A DNA stretch of 64,000 nt, taken from the NCBI RefSeq assembly GCF_051106095.1, contig NC_135785.1, forward strand, positions 184,991,045-185,055,044, in the 5' to 3' direction. This document shows, piece by piece, positions 20,918 to 43,317 of this stretch (its first letter is position 1; each line of letters starts with the position of its first letter). The stretch is from Pogona vitticeps. Lineage: Eukaryota; Chordata; Lepidosauria; Squamata; Agamidae. Under the pieces are notes generated by a model. The model was not told the DNA's origin. It worked only from the letters and a program-made list of their open reading frames with translations, and did not search any database. A program made the position numbers and the translations under genes.

Positions 20918-22090
20918 CCCCTCGTGTCACATGGTTTCTGAAAGGTGTTCCTGTTAGCATTCTAGTTGTTGCTTATTATACTTGCTGCAGCATTCATGTC
21001 ATCTTCAATGGTAGTTTCACGCAGAGAGCATTACAGTAGTCTGAATTTACAGGAATATCCAAGATATTGAATATTCCTTCAAGAGGAATACAGTTCCTCT
21101 TGAATATTCCTTCAAGAGGAATACAGTTCTATTCAGAACAGCTATCCTACCAAACTCCTAGATCAGGGAACCACCAAACAACACAGCATCCATCTTGTTA
21201 GGATTCAGCTTCAGCCCCTTTACAGCCTCTGGACTTTGGTCCAGCACTTGCACAGCCTCAGCTAATCCTGATGATAAGTAGTAGAGCATGTTGATAACAT
21301 GCAACCTCCAAATTCCTAATGGCCCTGTGGCTCCATATAGATATTAAACAGCATCAGGAACCCAGTGGCACCCCACAGCTTAATCGCCATGGGGCTGAGC
21401 AGAGGTCCCTGAATGCCACTCTTTGGAACTGGATCCAAAGAACCACTGTAGTATGGTGCCTCTTGCTCCTGTTCCACGGAACCTATCCAAGAGGATACCA
21501 TGATCAATGGTATCAAAAGCTACCAAGATGCTTAGGAAAATCAACAGGACCCCTCCCCCTTGACTTTAATCTGGAGCAAGTCATCTATCGAGGCAACTAC
21601 GGCCTCGATCAAGGCAACTAAGGCCATTTTGGAATGAAACACCGTCTAGATAGTTTCCTTCAAGAAACTCTGAAGCTGTCCAGCCATCACATATTCAAGC
21701 CCCAAAGGGGGATATTTGCAATGTGGTAGTAGTTGTCAACCATTTCTGGGTCCAGATAGGTCCTTTTCAGCAAAGGGTGCACTACAGCCTCTTTCATGGC
21801 AGGAGACACCATCTCCTGGTGCAATGAGGCATTTACCCATGAAGCATTCAACCCATCTAGTCAATCCACCCCCACTGGATTTTATTAGCCCTTAAGGGCA
21901 AGGATCAACTACATGTATGGTTAGATGGACTGAGACAAGCATCTTGTCCACCCCCTTGAGGACACAATAACTGAAACTTATCCTCAAAAAACTGACTTGG
22001 ACACCTCCCTTAGACCCCATAACTGGTGCCTTGAAACCATCAGCTAAATTAGAGCATTTCTCTGATTTCTATCCTCTCCAACCCCTTGAC
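20918..22090 (-). mobile_element. L2-type LINE fragment, left side
   Basis: Minus-strand remnants of reverse transcriptase can be read (FDTIDHGILLDRFRG, then MLFNIYMEPQGH, then LNPNKMDAVLFGG, then YCNALxxxLP). This is the order seen in L2-type elements. The part at 20,918-21,407 belongs to the left arm. The rest, to about 22,090, continues the same dispersed repeat outside the match and its limit is approximate. A local duplication of TATTCCTTCAAGAGGAATAC lies at 21,070-21,130. Confidence 0.75.
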
Positions 22091-22740
22091 ACCTCAGCAC
22101 TTACCTAGGTAGCATAAAAATCCTTCCCTTTGAACCTTGCCTCTCATGCAAAGTTCCTGAGGGTAACCTCTAACACACTCCACACTTTCACTGTGGGTTA
22201 TTCCACAAGAACTTGCTGCTCACCCAAGATCTGTGTTCCCATTCATTTCATCATACAAAAGGATGATGCCCATGTCTCCCAAAAGGGTGAAGAACAGGCT
22301 CTGTTATCTTTTTATCCCCAGTCATTCAGAAAGGTGAGGGTCCTAAGGTGGGAGGAACAACTGGTCCTTATCAAATGCTCAGTTCTGGATGTTCCAGAAT
22401 CAGCCAGCATGGTCCCAATTCAGTGGGGAAGCAGCAACCTCTGTGGGAAGGTAGGCAAGGTGGGAAAAGCTTTTTATCTTGCCACTCTTGTTAACCCAGC
22501 TGTCGGCATTCACTGCCTGTAAGGTGCTCATGTTCTCTCACCCTTGACTTTGCTGGGTAGGACTGCTAGAAGTTGCAATTAATGCCATCTGGAGGAAAGT
22601 ACTTTGCCCACTTCTGAAATAAAGTGTAAAAGATGTAAGGGGGCACTTTTGCACCATCGTGCTCCACTTTAAAGTGGTACAGTATTTGACAAATTCACAG
22701 AGAATAACATTATCAATGGCTACTAGTGGGAGATGTTAAG
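22091..22740. other. Spacer, unclassified
   Basis: Sequence between the L2 LINE and the LTR fossil. A 130-codon chance reading frame is present on the plus strand, but it shows no recognisable domain and no mirror in the other arm. I see no gene. Confidence 0.4.
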
Positions 22741-25706
22741 GGTGAAACCTCTTAAGATGTCTATTTACCATCTCGAAGCAGACGGGCTGGTGGAACTGTT
22801 TAATAGGACTTTAAAGGGAAAGGTGAGGAAACTGGTTATAGAAAAACCCAAGTCAAGAATTACAGCTCAGAGCTGAAGAAAAAGCTAAAGAACTACAGTT
22901 CAGGGAATTAGAAATGAGAGAAAAAGCTGAAGCCAGACAACTGCGAGAAAGAGAAATGGAGTACCAATTAGAAATAAAAAAAATGAGAAGTGACGGCCCT
23001 AAACAATAACAACAGTATTAATACAAATGCTGAGGAAAATTTCTCAAAATTAGACTTAAAGAAATTTCCTCAATTCAGAAGAGGTGATTGCCCAGAACCA
23101 TTCCTTATTTTGTTCAAGCGATTGTGCTGGGACTTTGATGTAAGAGATGGAGAGCAAATGATTGTGCCAAGGTCTCACATTAGTGGGGATTTAGCAGATA
23201 TTTATTCACAAATGCCCTTAGATCAAGCCAGAGACTATGAGGCTTACAGAAAATTGGTTTTCTCGAGGTTTGGAATCAATGGTGAACACCTATGAACATT
23301 TTGCGCATTGACTAAAAAGCCTGAGGAATCATACTGTCAATTGGGGGCAAATTTGGTTAGATGCTTGGAGAAATGGATAGAGCATGAGAATGTCACTAGA
23401 AGGAATGAAAAATATAATAGGGCTAGAGCAATTTTAATCAATCCTACCTGGGGAATTGAAATATTTAGTCAGAGACAAAAGGCCCAAAAATGTACAAGAG
23501 GCAAGTGAAACTGCTGACTTTATAAGTGATATAAGATTCTCTGAGGTAAAAATTGGCATGAAAGTTTGGGATGACAGAAGGAAAGGGCCCAGAGATTACC
23601 TCAGGAACAATCAAGCAACTGGAAGCCGTTTTAAAAACAAGCCCTCAGAGCTGAGTCAACAGAGATATATGAGCTTTGAGGGAAAGGGTGACAAGTCCCC
23701 ATATTTTGAACCCAGAGTCCCTAGAACCTGCTATGGGTGCAGAGAGAAAGGACATTTTATTGTTCAGTGTCAGACCACCAAGAATAGAGATGCTGGTCAG
23801 CAAAAAAGAGGGAGAAGTGTGCCCAAGAAAGTATATTATGTACAACAGAAGGGAGTTAAGGAAAACACTGAATTGGTTGCCATGAGAACCCCAGTAACAC
23901 AAAGGCCAGAGAGCCAGCAGGAGGAGCCACCTATAGCTAGTGTAGTTCAATGTTATTTTATCAAATGTGACAAAATCTTCTGCGCAGTTCAGGAGATGAG
24001 ATTTACATTAATAATAGCAAATATCTTGCTCTCAAAGATTCATGCTCACAAGCAACAGTGTGTCATTCAGAGATCATACCCAAATGAAACAGGCTGGAAA
24101 AGGAGACCATTTCTATAGAAGGAATTGGAGCTGAAGTAGTGAAGCTGCCCTTGGCAAAGATCCCCATAAAATATAAAGACTGGACAGGAAATTGGATAGT
24201 AGCCGTTTCAGATCAAATTCCCACTCCTTTAATAGGCCCGAACCTATCAGAGCATATACACAGTGTTTTAGCAACAACTCACTCCCAGGGAAGGCCAATT
24301 GAAAATATTGAGGAAAATATGGGGCATCCTGAAACAATAGAAGAGAATGAAACAGATGAAAGAGCTGAACTAGTTTCTATGAGGAATCCTAGAAACCTGT
24401 CTTTCATAAAAGAGCAAAGAGAAGAACCTACTTTAAATGAATGCTTTAAACAAGTTAAGGAAGGGCCCCTGACCCCTGAAAACCCAGAAAGATATAGTGT
24501 TAAGAAGGACCTATTGTACAGATAAATATTAGTGAATACTATGAGGGGAGGGGGGGAACATTCTCAGACAATTAATAGTACCCTCCAAATACAGAGAAAG
24601 AATTATAGAAAAGGGACATACAGACACATGGTCGGCTCATTCAGGGATCACACGTAAAAAGCAAAGGATAGCTCAAAATTTTTACTGGCCTGGGATGGGG
24701 AAGCAGATTAAATTATTTTGTCAAAGCTGTGACACATATCAAAGGCAGTATACTGGTGAATGATAAAACTGAAGCTTAGTTGTGCCCTTTACCAGTCATC
24801 TCTAACGCATGTCAACGAATAGGCCTAGACATAGTGGGACCCTTACCTAAAGTTACCAGACAGGGAAATAGATTCATTTTGTCAATAATTGATTATGCCA
24901 CCAGATACCCGAAAGCTGTTCCCTTGCAAAATACAGAAATAGAGACAGTGGCAGATGCCTTATTAAATCTGTATTAAGTAAAGTGGAAGTAATTCAAAGA
25001 TTGATTAATGTAATTTAAATGGTTAAAGTAACAAGATTAATGTGTGTTAAATAGTAATCAATAGTAACAAGCATGCTTAGATACTATATAAGAGAGTAAG
25101 AATATAAATAGTGCTTAAAAGAATAACTGATAATATTGGGAAAATGTTTGAAATAAATTGTTAATTGCTTCATGTGTTGTACATGAGGGTAAACTACTAT
25201 AAGGTTTCCCCCATGAAACAAACTTTTCCTAGGGGGAAGGTATGTGGCGGAATGCCCACGTTACTCCTGTCTATCATAGCTGTAGCTCAAGTGAAGCAGC
25301 CTATGAGAAGACAGGAGGGGCGGAGTCAAGGGTACAGTTAGAGTGAGGGAGGCAGTTAGAGTGAGGAGATTTTGGGGAGAGAAGAGGAGAGAATTGGAAA
25401 GTTGGAGAGAATGTGAAGGAGATAAATGGAATAGCAAAGCTCAATAGATAGTCAGAGAATATTAATGAGTCGGTTAATGTGAATAAGTAAATGCAAACAC
25501 CTGAATAAGCAAACGTGTAATCAAATATAAGAAGTTTAATGAGTGATCCTAAACACTAATACAAGAACATCTGTGATTTAAAAACCAAAAGATAAATAAA
25601 CAAGTTATATTGGCAGCATGCGTCTGATGCATATATGGTGCAGTGTGGATGAGACATCCACTGGTGGTAGCAGAAGAAAGAGTGAAACTACCTTTTAAGA
25701 TGACAT
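22741..25706 (+). mobile_element. Gmr1-like (Gypsy-class) LTR retrotransposon fossil
   Basis: A broken, rearranged element. Parts in order: an integrase C-part scrap (about 22,760-22,850, motif ADGLVELFNRTLKGK); gag with a charged N-part and a SCAN-like capsid (about 22,860-23,570, GELKYLVRDKRPKNVQEASE); a CCHC knuckle (23,729-23,770); a protease-like stretch; integrase zinc-binding and core (about 24,570-24,977, NFYWPGMGKQIK, IGLDIVGPLPKV); a polypurine tract; and one LTR. Integrase follows protease with no reverse transcriptase between them, as in Gmr1-type elements. No reverse transcriptase or RNase H is seen anywhere. It has several breaks. It lies in the palindrome spacer and is single copy here. 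Confidence 0.85.
25243..25660 (+). repeat. LTR of the Gmr1-like fossil
   Basis: Starts TGTGGCGGAATGCCC right after a purine run (AGGGGGAAGG) and ends about ...GACATCCA. An AATAAA lies at about 25,595-25,600. It is followed by CTGGTGGTAGCAGAAG, which resembles a primer-binding leader and not host sequence. No second LTR was found in the window, so age cannot be read from LTR divergence. Confidence 0.7.
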
Positions 25707-26174
25707 GGACCTCTGCTCAGCCCCATGACGATTAAGCTGTGGGGTGCCACTGGGTTCCTGATGCTGTTTAATATCTATATGGAGCCACAGGGCCATTAGG
25801 AATTTGGAGGTTGGATGTCATCAACATGCTCTACTACTTATCATCAGGATTAGCTGAGGCTGTGCACGTGCTGGACCAAAGTCCAGAGGCTGTAAAGGGG
25901 CTGAAGCTGAATCCTAACAAGATGGATGCTGTGTTGTTTGGTGGTTCCCTGATCTAGGAGTTTGGTAGGATAGCTGTTCTGAATAGAACTGTATTCCTCT
26001 TGAAGGAGGTGTTTAGGTAGGGGTATTTCTTGGATATTCCTGTAAACTCAGACTCCTGTAATGCTCTCTGCGTGAAACTACCATTGAAGATGACATGAAT
26101 GCTGCAGCAAGTATAATAAGCAACAACTAGACTGCTAACAGGAACACCTTTCAGAAACCATGTGACACGAGGGG
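25707..26174 (+). mobile_element. L2-type LINE fragment, right side
   Basis: Mirror of the left L2 at 20,918-21,407 and similar to the third copy at 45,587-46,320. It begins at GACCTCTGCTCAGCCCCATG, directly after the LTR leader, and ends at CACGAGGGG next to the CpG island. It marks the inner end of the right arm. Confidence 0.85.
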
Positions 26175-27040
26175 AAGGCGCTGCTCCTGCGGGATTCCGT
26201 TTCTTTACCGGCGCCCGACCCGGCGTTGCCACGCTGCCCGCCCTCCCCGTCGCGCGCCCCCGGAAAGAGGCGCCGCCGGCCGCCTCGCGGGAGGGTTCCC
26301 CAAGCGCGCCAGGCGGGGCGGGGCGGGGCAGGGACTTCCCTCCCTTCTGGGGGAGGGGGCGGAGAATGTGGGCGGGGCTTGGGCCACAGCCGGGTCTCCT
26401 GGGCAGGAGGAGGAGGAGGAGGAGGAGGCGGGCCCGGAAGTTCCTCTGCCGGCGCCGCTCTAGCTCGCTCGACCAAAGAGCTTCCGGCTTCGAGGAGCGT
26501 CGGGTGTTTGGCGAAGGAGGTTGGTGGGTCAGGCAGGCAGGCAGGCAGCTGCAGCAGGCGCTTTCGCCCCGGTCTCCCCTCTCGCTCGCTCGCTCTCCCG
26601 GCCGGTCTGAGGAGCGGTCGAGGTCGTTGCCGGTCTCCGGGCAGAGGCGGTGTGCTCCGCCCCGCGGTGGAGCGGCGTGCTTCCCGGAGTCGGCGGCGGC
26701 CCCCGCGGACCGTCCTCCCGCCGCTTTCTTCCCGCTCGAGACCATCCCGGGTGACCGAGAAGCGAGCTCGTTGAGCCTTACCTGCGAGGAAGCCGGTGGG
26801 CTCGTCAGAGGGAAGAGCCCCGGCGGCATGGATGCCCGCTGGCTTTAGGGCATCCTCGGCGCCTCCTTTCCCGTGCTGTGTCATGTGTAAAGTGCGTGGG
26901 GGGGGATGATGGTGGTTTGCGCTCCGGTCGCCTATACTGTATGTGCTTCGGATGGGTTCCTGAAATAGCTGCTTCGCCGAGATGAAGCGGAGTTTCCTTT
27001 CTCAAGCGTTGTTGTCGTTCTTTTCCCCTCTCCTTTCCAG
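26175..27040 (+). promoter_or_regulatory. CpG-island promoter, right TXLNG
   Basis: Nearly base-identical to the left island, with GGAGGA and GCAGGCAG runs, but its upstream side is cut at 26,174 and joined to an L2 LINE. The acceptor before the first coding exon is a clear pyrimidine tract ending CAG at 27,040. A short upstream ATG frame (six codons) starts at 26,829. The transcription start is not determinable by eye. Confidence 0.78.
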
Positions 27041-27043
27041 CCT

Positions 27044-37770
<10,727 letters not shown>

Positions 37771-38376
37771 AGTGTAAACACTGTATTGAGAGATATATTT
37801 TGTGTATGGCTTTAACAGGTGGTGGTAACTCTTAGTTTTGTGGTGAAAATTTTCTTACTTTTTCTACCATATCTGTATTTTCTTAGAACAGAACAGAATT
37901 TGCCTGGTACAGGAAGCTGCTCGGTGGCTATTGAATAGCTGATCTATAAAATTTCCACAATTGTGTTGCACATCTGCCTCATTTTTTAAAACAAGAAACT
38001 ATCAAAGGATGCATGTAAATTGCTTTTTTTTTCCTGATGCTATAACACACTTACATGGCCACATCATTTAAATTTCGTGTGCAGGTCTGATACGACAAAG
38101 GGAACATCTGTGACCAAACTGCCACAAGTTTTGGGGGGCGGAATGCTTGCTATTGTGAATTGAACGAATACACTATAATGGGCATCTGGTGACCAGCATA
38201 ACTCATGACCAGTGTGAAGCAGGCTGGTGAGAGGAAATCTTACAGGGTTTAATGTAGCTGCAGTTTAATTGCCGCTTGAATTTGCAACTGGAAATACAGG
38301 GTCTACAACTCACATTTCTCAGGATTGTCCACTACAGTCAATTCATAACTGGAGTGATTGTTTTCTTGCCTGTTAA

Positions 38377-38467
38377 AATAAAAGATTGGTGGGTGGAGGC
38401 AGTTGCTCACATTTAGTCCAGACAACCACTAATGTTGAGTGCATTGCTGCCTATTCAAGAGAATAAA
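38377..38467 (+). terminator. Candidate poly(A) signals, right TXLNG
   Basis: AATAAA at 38,377-38,382 and at 38,462-38,467, about 0.6-0.7 kb after the stop. The same pair is present in the left copy. Confidence 0.5.
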
Positions 38468-38689
38468 ATCTTTTAAGAAGATGAACTGTAACACAAAGCC
38501 TACCGCCTAATAATGCCTTTGTACTACTTGCAGTTTATGCTACTAAATGCGGTGGGGTTTTGGTTGGTGGTTGCTGAACTAAAGTGAATTTTAATTTTGT
38601 CTGCCATTATTTCCTGACTAGGGTTGATGCCTCTCTCCATTGGTAGGAAATAATGGGCATATGCAAATGCAGTCCTCACTGAATAAGGG

Positions 38690-39400
38690 AACAACTAATG
38701 GTAACACTTATTGTTTTCTCCATTTGTCACAACACAGATTTGAGAGCAAACAGGTTTTTAAGAAAACATGCAGTCTTACTAAATACATAGACAACAGTAT
38801 AAATTATAAATTAACTCAATCCAAACATAAAGGTGGAGGGAAAATATATGCTAATTGTCCCTTCCCCCGCCACTATATCTATTAATGAAACATGTTTGTC
38901 AATTAAAAGTGCCTTCTGGTATCTATAGATTATTTTGGCACTTAGGTTTTTATGTTATCTCACATACAACAGCCAAGGCTCCATCTTACCTCTGCTGCAT
39001 TGCCGAAGCTTTGAATATAGCCTCAGCTGGAAAAGTCCAGAGCCCCCTTCCACCCATAATCTCAATGTGTGTTAAACAAATGGTGATCAATTGTGTATAT
39101 TTTGCCATTGTAAATTGAGAGGTACAAGGTCACCAGTTGCTGTTAACTCTGCCTATCAATATTGGCTTCTTAGCTGTTCTTTTGAGAAGATAGAAATAAT
39201 CAGATTTTTGGTAGCTAGTCCCATCGTCGTTGAGTGATTGCTGACTTGGGCCCGTGACTTGGTTTTTTCATTCCTTACCCCTGTTCTCTTAAGTAACTCA
39301 ATTTCAGGTTAGTTGAATATTCAGGCCTTGCTGATATGCTATCCTTTACTAACTGTTATGTACATTGTGAAATAGAGGTCATGAAAGGAAATATGGCTTG
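38690..39400. other. Right-arm 3' flank, no gene
   Basis: Contains the single version of the unit duplicated in the left arm (about 38,690-38,880), then sequence mirrored at 7,750-8,060. No exon seen. Confidence 0.5.
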
Positions 39401-39408
39401 GAGGAAGC

Positions 39409-39743
39409 TAGAGATGGGGGTGGGGTTCGTATATGAATATGAAAACCCCTGCATAGGTGGTGATAACTTGGGTGCATCCCCCTGGAGCCAGATATCCACT
39501 CACAATTCTGCTGCTGCTACCGGCTCCGCGATCCTTCCTATCACTCCAGAGCACACGATCTGCAAGCCACTCTTCGGCCTGGCAGGGAGGCTTGATCCAC
39601 CTCCTGCCAGGAGTGGCGAGCCAGTTACAAGCTCCCGAGGGATAGGAAGGATTGTGCAGCCGGCGGCATTAGCAGAATTGTGAGTGGACAATCTGGCCCA
39701 AGGGGGCTGGATCTTCGTTATCGCCACCTGTGCCCCATCTCTA
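39409..39743. mobile_element. hAT-type MITE, right arm only
   Basis: 335 bp with ends TAGAGATGGGGG and GCCCCATCTCTA. Flanked by 8-bp near-repeats GAGGAAGC (39,401-39,408) and GAGGAAAC (39,744-39,751). The inside folds back on itself (CACTCACAATTCTGCTG with CAGAATTGTGAGTG). The left arm has an uninterrupted GGCTTG-CAGGAAAC at the mirror of 7,735. This is a non-autonomous hAT element that postdates the duplication. Confidence 0.88.
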
Positions 39744-40091
39744 GAGGAAACCTTTGAAATGCTGCTTATACCACTGGGAGAAATCAAATTGAGACCTGTA
39801 GTCTGATCTGGAAACTGGCCAGTTCTGTTCCTCACTGTTGCATTTGCAGTCTGTTCTATATTCATTCCAGTTCCATAAAATAAGCATAGCGGGTGTGCAA
39901 GGAGAGTGCATAAAGTGGGCATTGTAAAGGATGATCTTGTTAGTCATGTAAGAAAGTTTAAGGGAGATCGGCCAGTATTTTGAAACATTAAAAAAAAGTG
40001 TTCAGTGTGAAACATCCAACAAAAAGGAACCCGAAAGAACTTGAACCAGAATGCGAGTTGGGATGTCAGCTACAAAGCTTCTGGAGTCTCT

Positions 40092-40110
40092 CCCCCCCCC
40101 CCCCCCCCCC
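40092..40110. repeat. Poly-C tract
   Basis: Nineteen C in a row, the mirror of the G run at 7,379-7,399. Confidence 0.9.
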
Positions 40111-41871
40111 TTTAAGCTTGGTTGCCTTTTTCTTCTGGAGACAATGGGCACAGTGCCTCCTCTATCTGCAATTAAGAGTAGATTTTGGATCCTGTTACAG
40201 TTCAAGGGTTGGAAACGTATGGATGCCTGGTCCTGAAAAATACAGGAATTTGAAGGGGGGGGGGGAACAAAAGTTGTGCAGGTGACCCTTCCCACATTGT
40301 GTTTTGAGTCTGAATGGACCAAAGGGTTTTTTTTTTCTGAAGCCTCCTGGCATTCCATCTTTTGACCAGTGAGAAGTGCTAGTGTTGAAGCCTCACACTC
40401 CTCACATCTGCCACGTAATAGGAGATTGTACTGTCATCCCTCAACTGATCTGTTCAGTGCACTTCAGTTATACAACGCATGCTTCCCACAGGCAGATACT
40501 TTTATAGTATGTAATCATGTACTTAAAATAATTAAGGTGTTGCTTCTGCCCTCCCTTTCCTCATATCTTTTGCAATGAATTTGCATCAGATGTGTTCGGT
40601 ATGAGGGCCTGCACTATTATTTTTCCTATTGCACAGCCAGGGCCTTCAAAGGCCCTACAGTTTTAAAGCCCATCTCACACTGAACTCAGCCCCCCCCCCA
40701 ACACCCTTTTCATTTGTACCACACAGGTATATTGACCTACACATTTTAGGGCTGTATCCTGACCCGTTGTCCTCTTTATTACTCCTAGTTACGTTCCAGT
40801 TCAATTCTCAGGTGTTGCAGAAAATCTACCTCTTCAGGCTGTAGATGAAAATAACTGTGAAAAGTGATGCAGAAATTTAGTTTGTGCTGAACCACTCTGC
40901 TTTATTTTTACAAACTCATGCCTGCTTTCATGAAAAAAATGCTAAATAAATAGGCAGTTTTGTTTTTGCTTTTCAGGAACATTTTGTAGAAATTTTTCAC
41001 TGGTGTGAATCTGAAGTTTTATCTACTCAGTTCTGTATAGATCAAGTAAATATGTGTGCTTAATATGCTAGACTCTGTGTCTTTTATTTTTAAGAGCCCT
41101 CAGATAAGCGGCACTGTTCTGATTGATGAACTTACCAATAGGTGTTCATGCTCATCACTTTACTGTAGCCTTAAGTAAATATGGGAACGGCTTAAATATG
41201 GACTTACAGATTTCGATTTATCTTCAGGAGAAACCAGACATGTGCCTGAGTGTTCAAAAATTAAAAAGCCAAAAGTGTGAAGTAAGAAACAATACTGCTG
41301 TAGTCCCTGATCTTCAGCGCAGCATGATAAAATTGTCCTTTGAATTCCCCAGCATGTCTTCTGGCACCCATTTTATGATCAATTGTTAATCTGTCTTCAA
41401 TACTAGATAACAGTCTGTTGGTAAGCAAAGGGTCAACTGCAAAGGCTAATGCATGCACCTACCTTTCCCACAATCTCATTTAAATCAGCAACACAAATGT
41501 TAGAAAACACAAGACATTAAGGAGGCGTCAAATATATGTAAGTAATATAGGATTTGTGTGTTGGCTGCTGAAGAAAGAATATGTGGAATAGGTTTTGGCT
41601 GCACAGAAGGAGGCACATGGGTGATGGAAATATTGCTAAAATCAAAACAGGAGATTGTGGTTTTCCTACTAGCATGTTTTCCTCCAAAAGTAGGGTTCTC
41701 TTGCAGATATATTCCTCAGCAATCAGTCTTGCATATTAAGCCCAAATTTATCTTCAAGTACCCGATCGGAAAGCAAGCTATACAGACATGCAAGAATGTG
41801 AGGTAACATATGCTAGGACAAACATAGCTTTACATTTACAGGAACACTGTCTTTTATAAAGAGTAAGAATA

Positions 41872-41990
41872 TCATCATCATCTTAGAACTGCAGAGGTCG
41901 AAGGGATCACTGAGTCCAGCCCTTGTCAAGGAGACCCAGGGGAGAATTGAACTCCCAGCCAAACACCTAAACCATTGAGCTCTCCGGCAG
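41872..41990 (-). mobile_element. tRNA-derived SINE fragment, right arm
   Basis: Mirror of the SINE at 4,948-5,055 (CATCATCATCTTAGAACTGC, then GAATTGAACTCCCAGCC, then AAACCATTGAGCTC). Confidence 0.75.
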
Positions 41991-42204
41991 TTTGTTTGTA
42001 CCTGTGAAAATCAGGTTCACCGAAAGCAATTCTGACATGAAAAACAAGGGGTGGTTTGTGAAGATGTCCTTGGAGCAGGGCTAGGCGTATCTAACCCTCC
42101 AGATGCCAGACTGTAATTCTCATATGCCTCTACCCAGCAGAGTCAGTGGAGGGATGATTACCCATTTCAGTACAACATCTAGCTAGAGGACCAGGGGGTG
42201 TAGG

Positions 42205-42835
42205 GAATACTAATCGAATTTGTGGACGGCACAAAATTGGTTAGAATAGCTAATACCCTGGAAGACAGAAACAAAATTCAAAATAATCTGGATAGACTTG
42301 AAGACTGGGCTGAAACCAACAGAATTAAATTTAACAGGGCTAAGTGCAAAGTACTCCACCTTGGAAAAAGAAACCAAGCACACACAAGATGGGGGATACC
42401 TGGCTCAGCAATACTATGGGTGAGAAAGACCTTGGAATCACCATAGATAACAAGCTGAATATCAGTCAACAGTGTGATGTGGCTATAAAAAAGTCAAAGG
42501 CTATTATAAGCTACCTTAACAGAAGTATAGTCTCCAAATCCCATGAGTTAGTAGCCCCGCTCTATTTGGCACTGGTTAGGCCTCATCTTAAGTTCCATGT
42601 CCTGTTCTGGACACTGCACTTCAAGAAGGATGATTGCAAATTGGAACAAATTCAGAGGAGGGCAACAAGGATGATCAGGGGCTGGAATCCAAGCCTGAGG
42701 AAGGACTGAAATAACTGGACGTGTTTGGCCTTGAGAAAATAAGATTGAGGGGAGATATGACAGCACTTTTCAAATACTTGCAGTTGGAGGTTGCAGTTTT
42801 CTTTTTCCAAGATGATCAGTTTATCTAGACTTAGG
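42205..42835 (+). mobile_element. CR1 LINE, reverse-transcriptase 3' part
   Basis: Plus-strand remnants of the CR1 protein C-part are readable: NLDRLEDWAETNRIKFN, KCKVLHLGKRNQ, DLGITIDNKLNISQQCDVAI, LYLALVRPHLKFHVLFW, LEQIQRRATRMIRG. Frames are interrupted, so it is defective. Only the first about 70 bp has a mirror in the left arm. Confidence 0.9.
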
Positions 42836-42962
42836 TGAGTGATGGTGGTGGGGTTACATTAAGAGCAAACAGAAGGTGTTTTGTTTTGTGGGTTGGTGCA
42901 TACATTGGATAGTTTTGGTAGGAACTGGAAATAAACATTGTAATATGATCAAGAGATTAATA

Positions 42963-43317
42963 GTGCAGAATTTAGTAAATCTAGTTAAATCACAGCATTA
43001 GCATAGTTGTTCGAACCACAAATGCATTTAGACAGTAGGTTGTATTGTGTCTGAAACCACAGTTATTGCTACCAATGTGTTTCTCATAAAACTGTAGGTT
43101 GGGAGTGTTGTCTGGCCTATTAAACAGTAAGCCAGGAAAGTTTAATACCAGTATGATTACTTTAATCCACAGGCTTCCCAAAATATGTGTTTTCCACAAA
43201 GGATACTGTTTATTATTCATGTTCTAAACATTACAGTATTAGAAGCCAGAATAGTCTCAATCACTGGAAGGTGGGTGAAGGCATTTTCCCGTTTTTTAAA
43301 TTTGACACCCTAATGCT
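42963..43317. other. Intergenic, outside the right arm
   Basis: First unique sequence past the palindrome on this side. Words such as GTTGTTCGAACCACAAATGC suggest an old MITE. No gene seen. Confidence 0.4.

Noticed and set aside
21319-21621. A plus-strand 100-codon frame in the spacer
   Set aside because: It is antisense to the L2 reverse-transcriptase remnant, so it is a shadow frame of a LINE.
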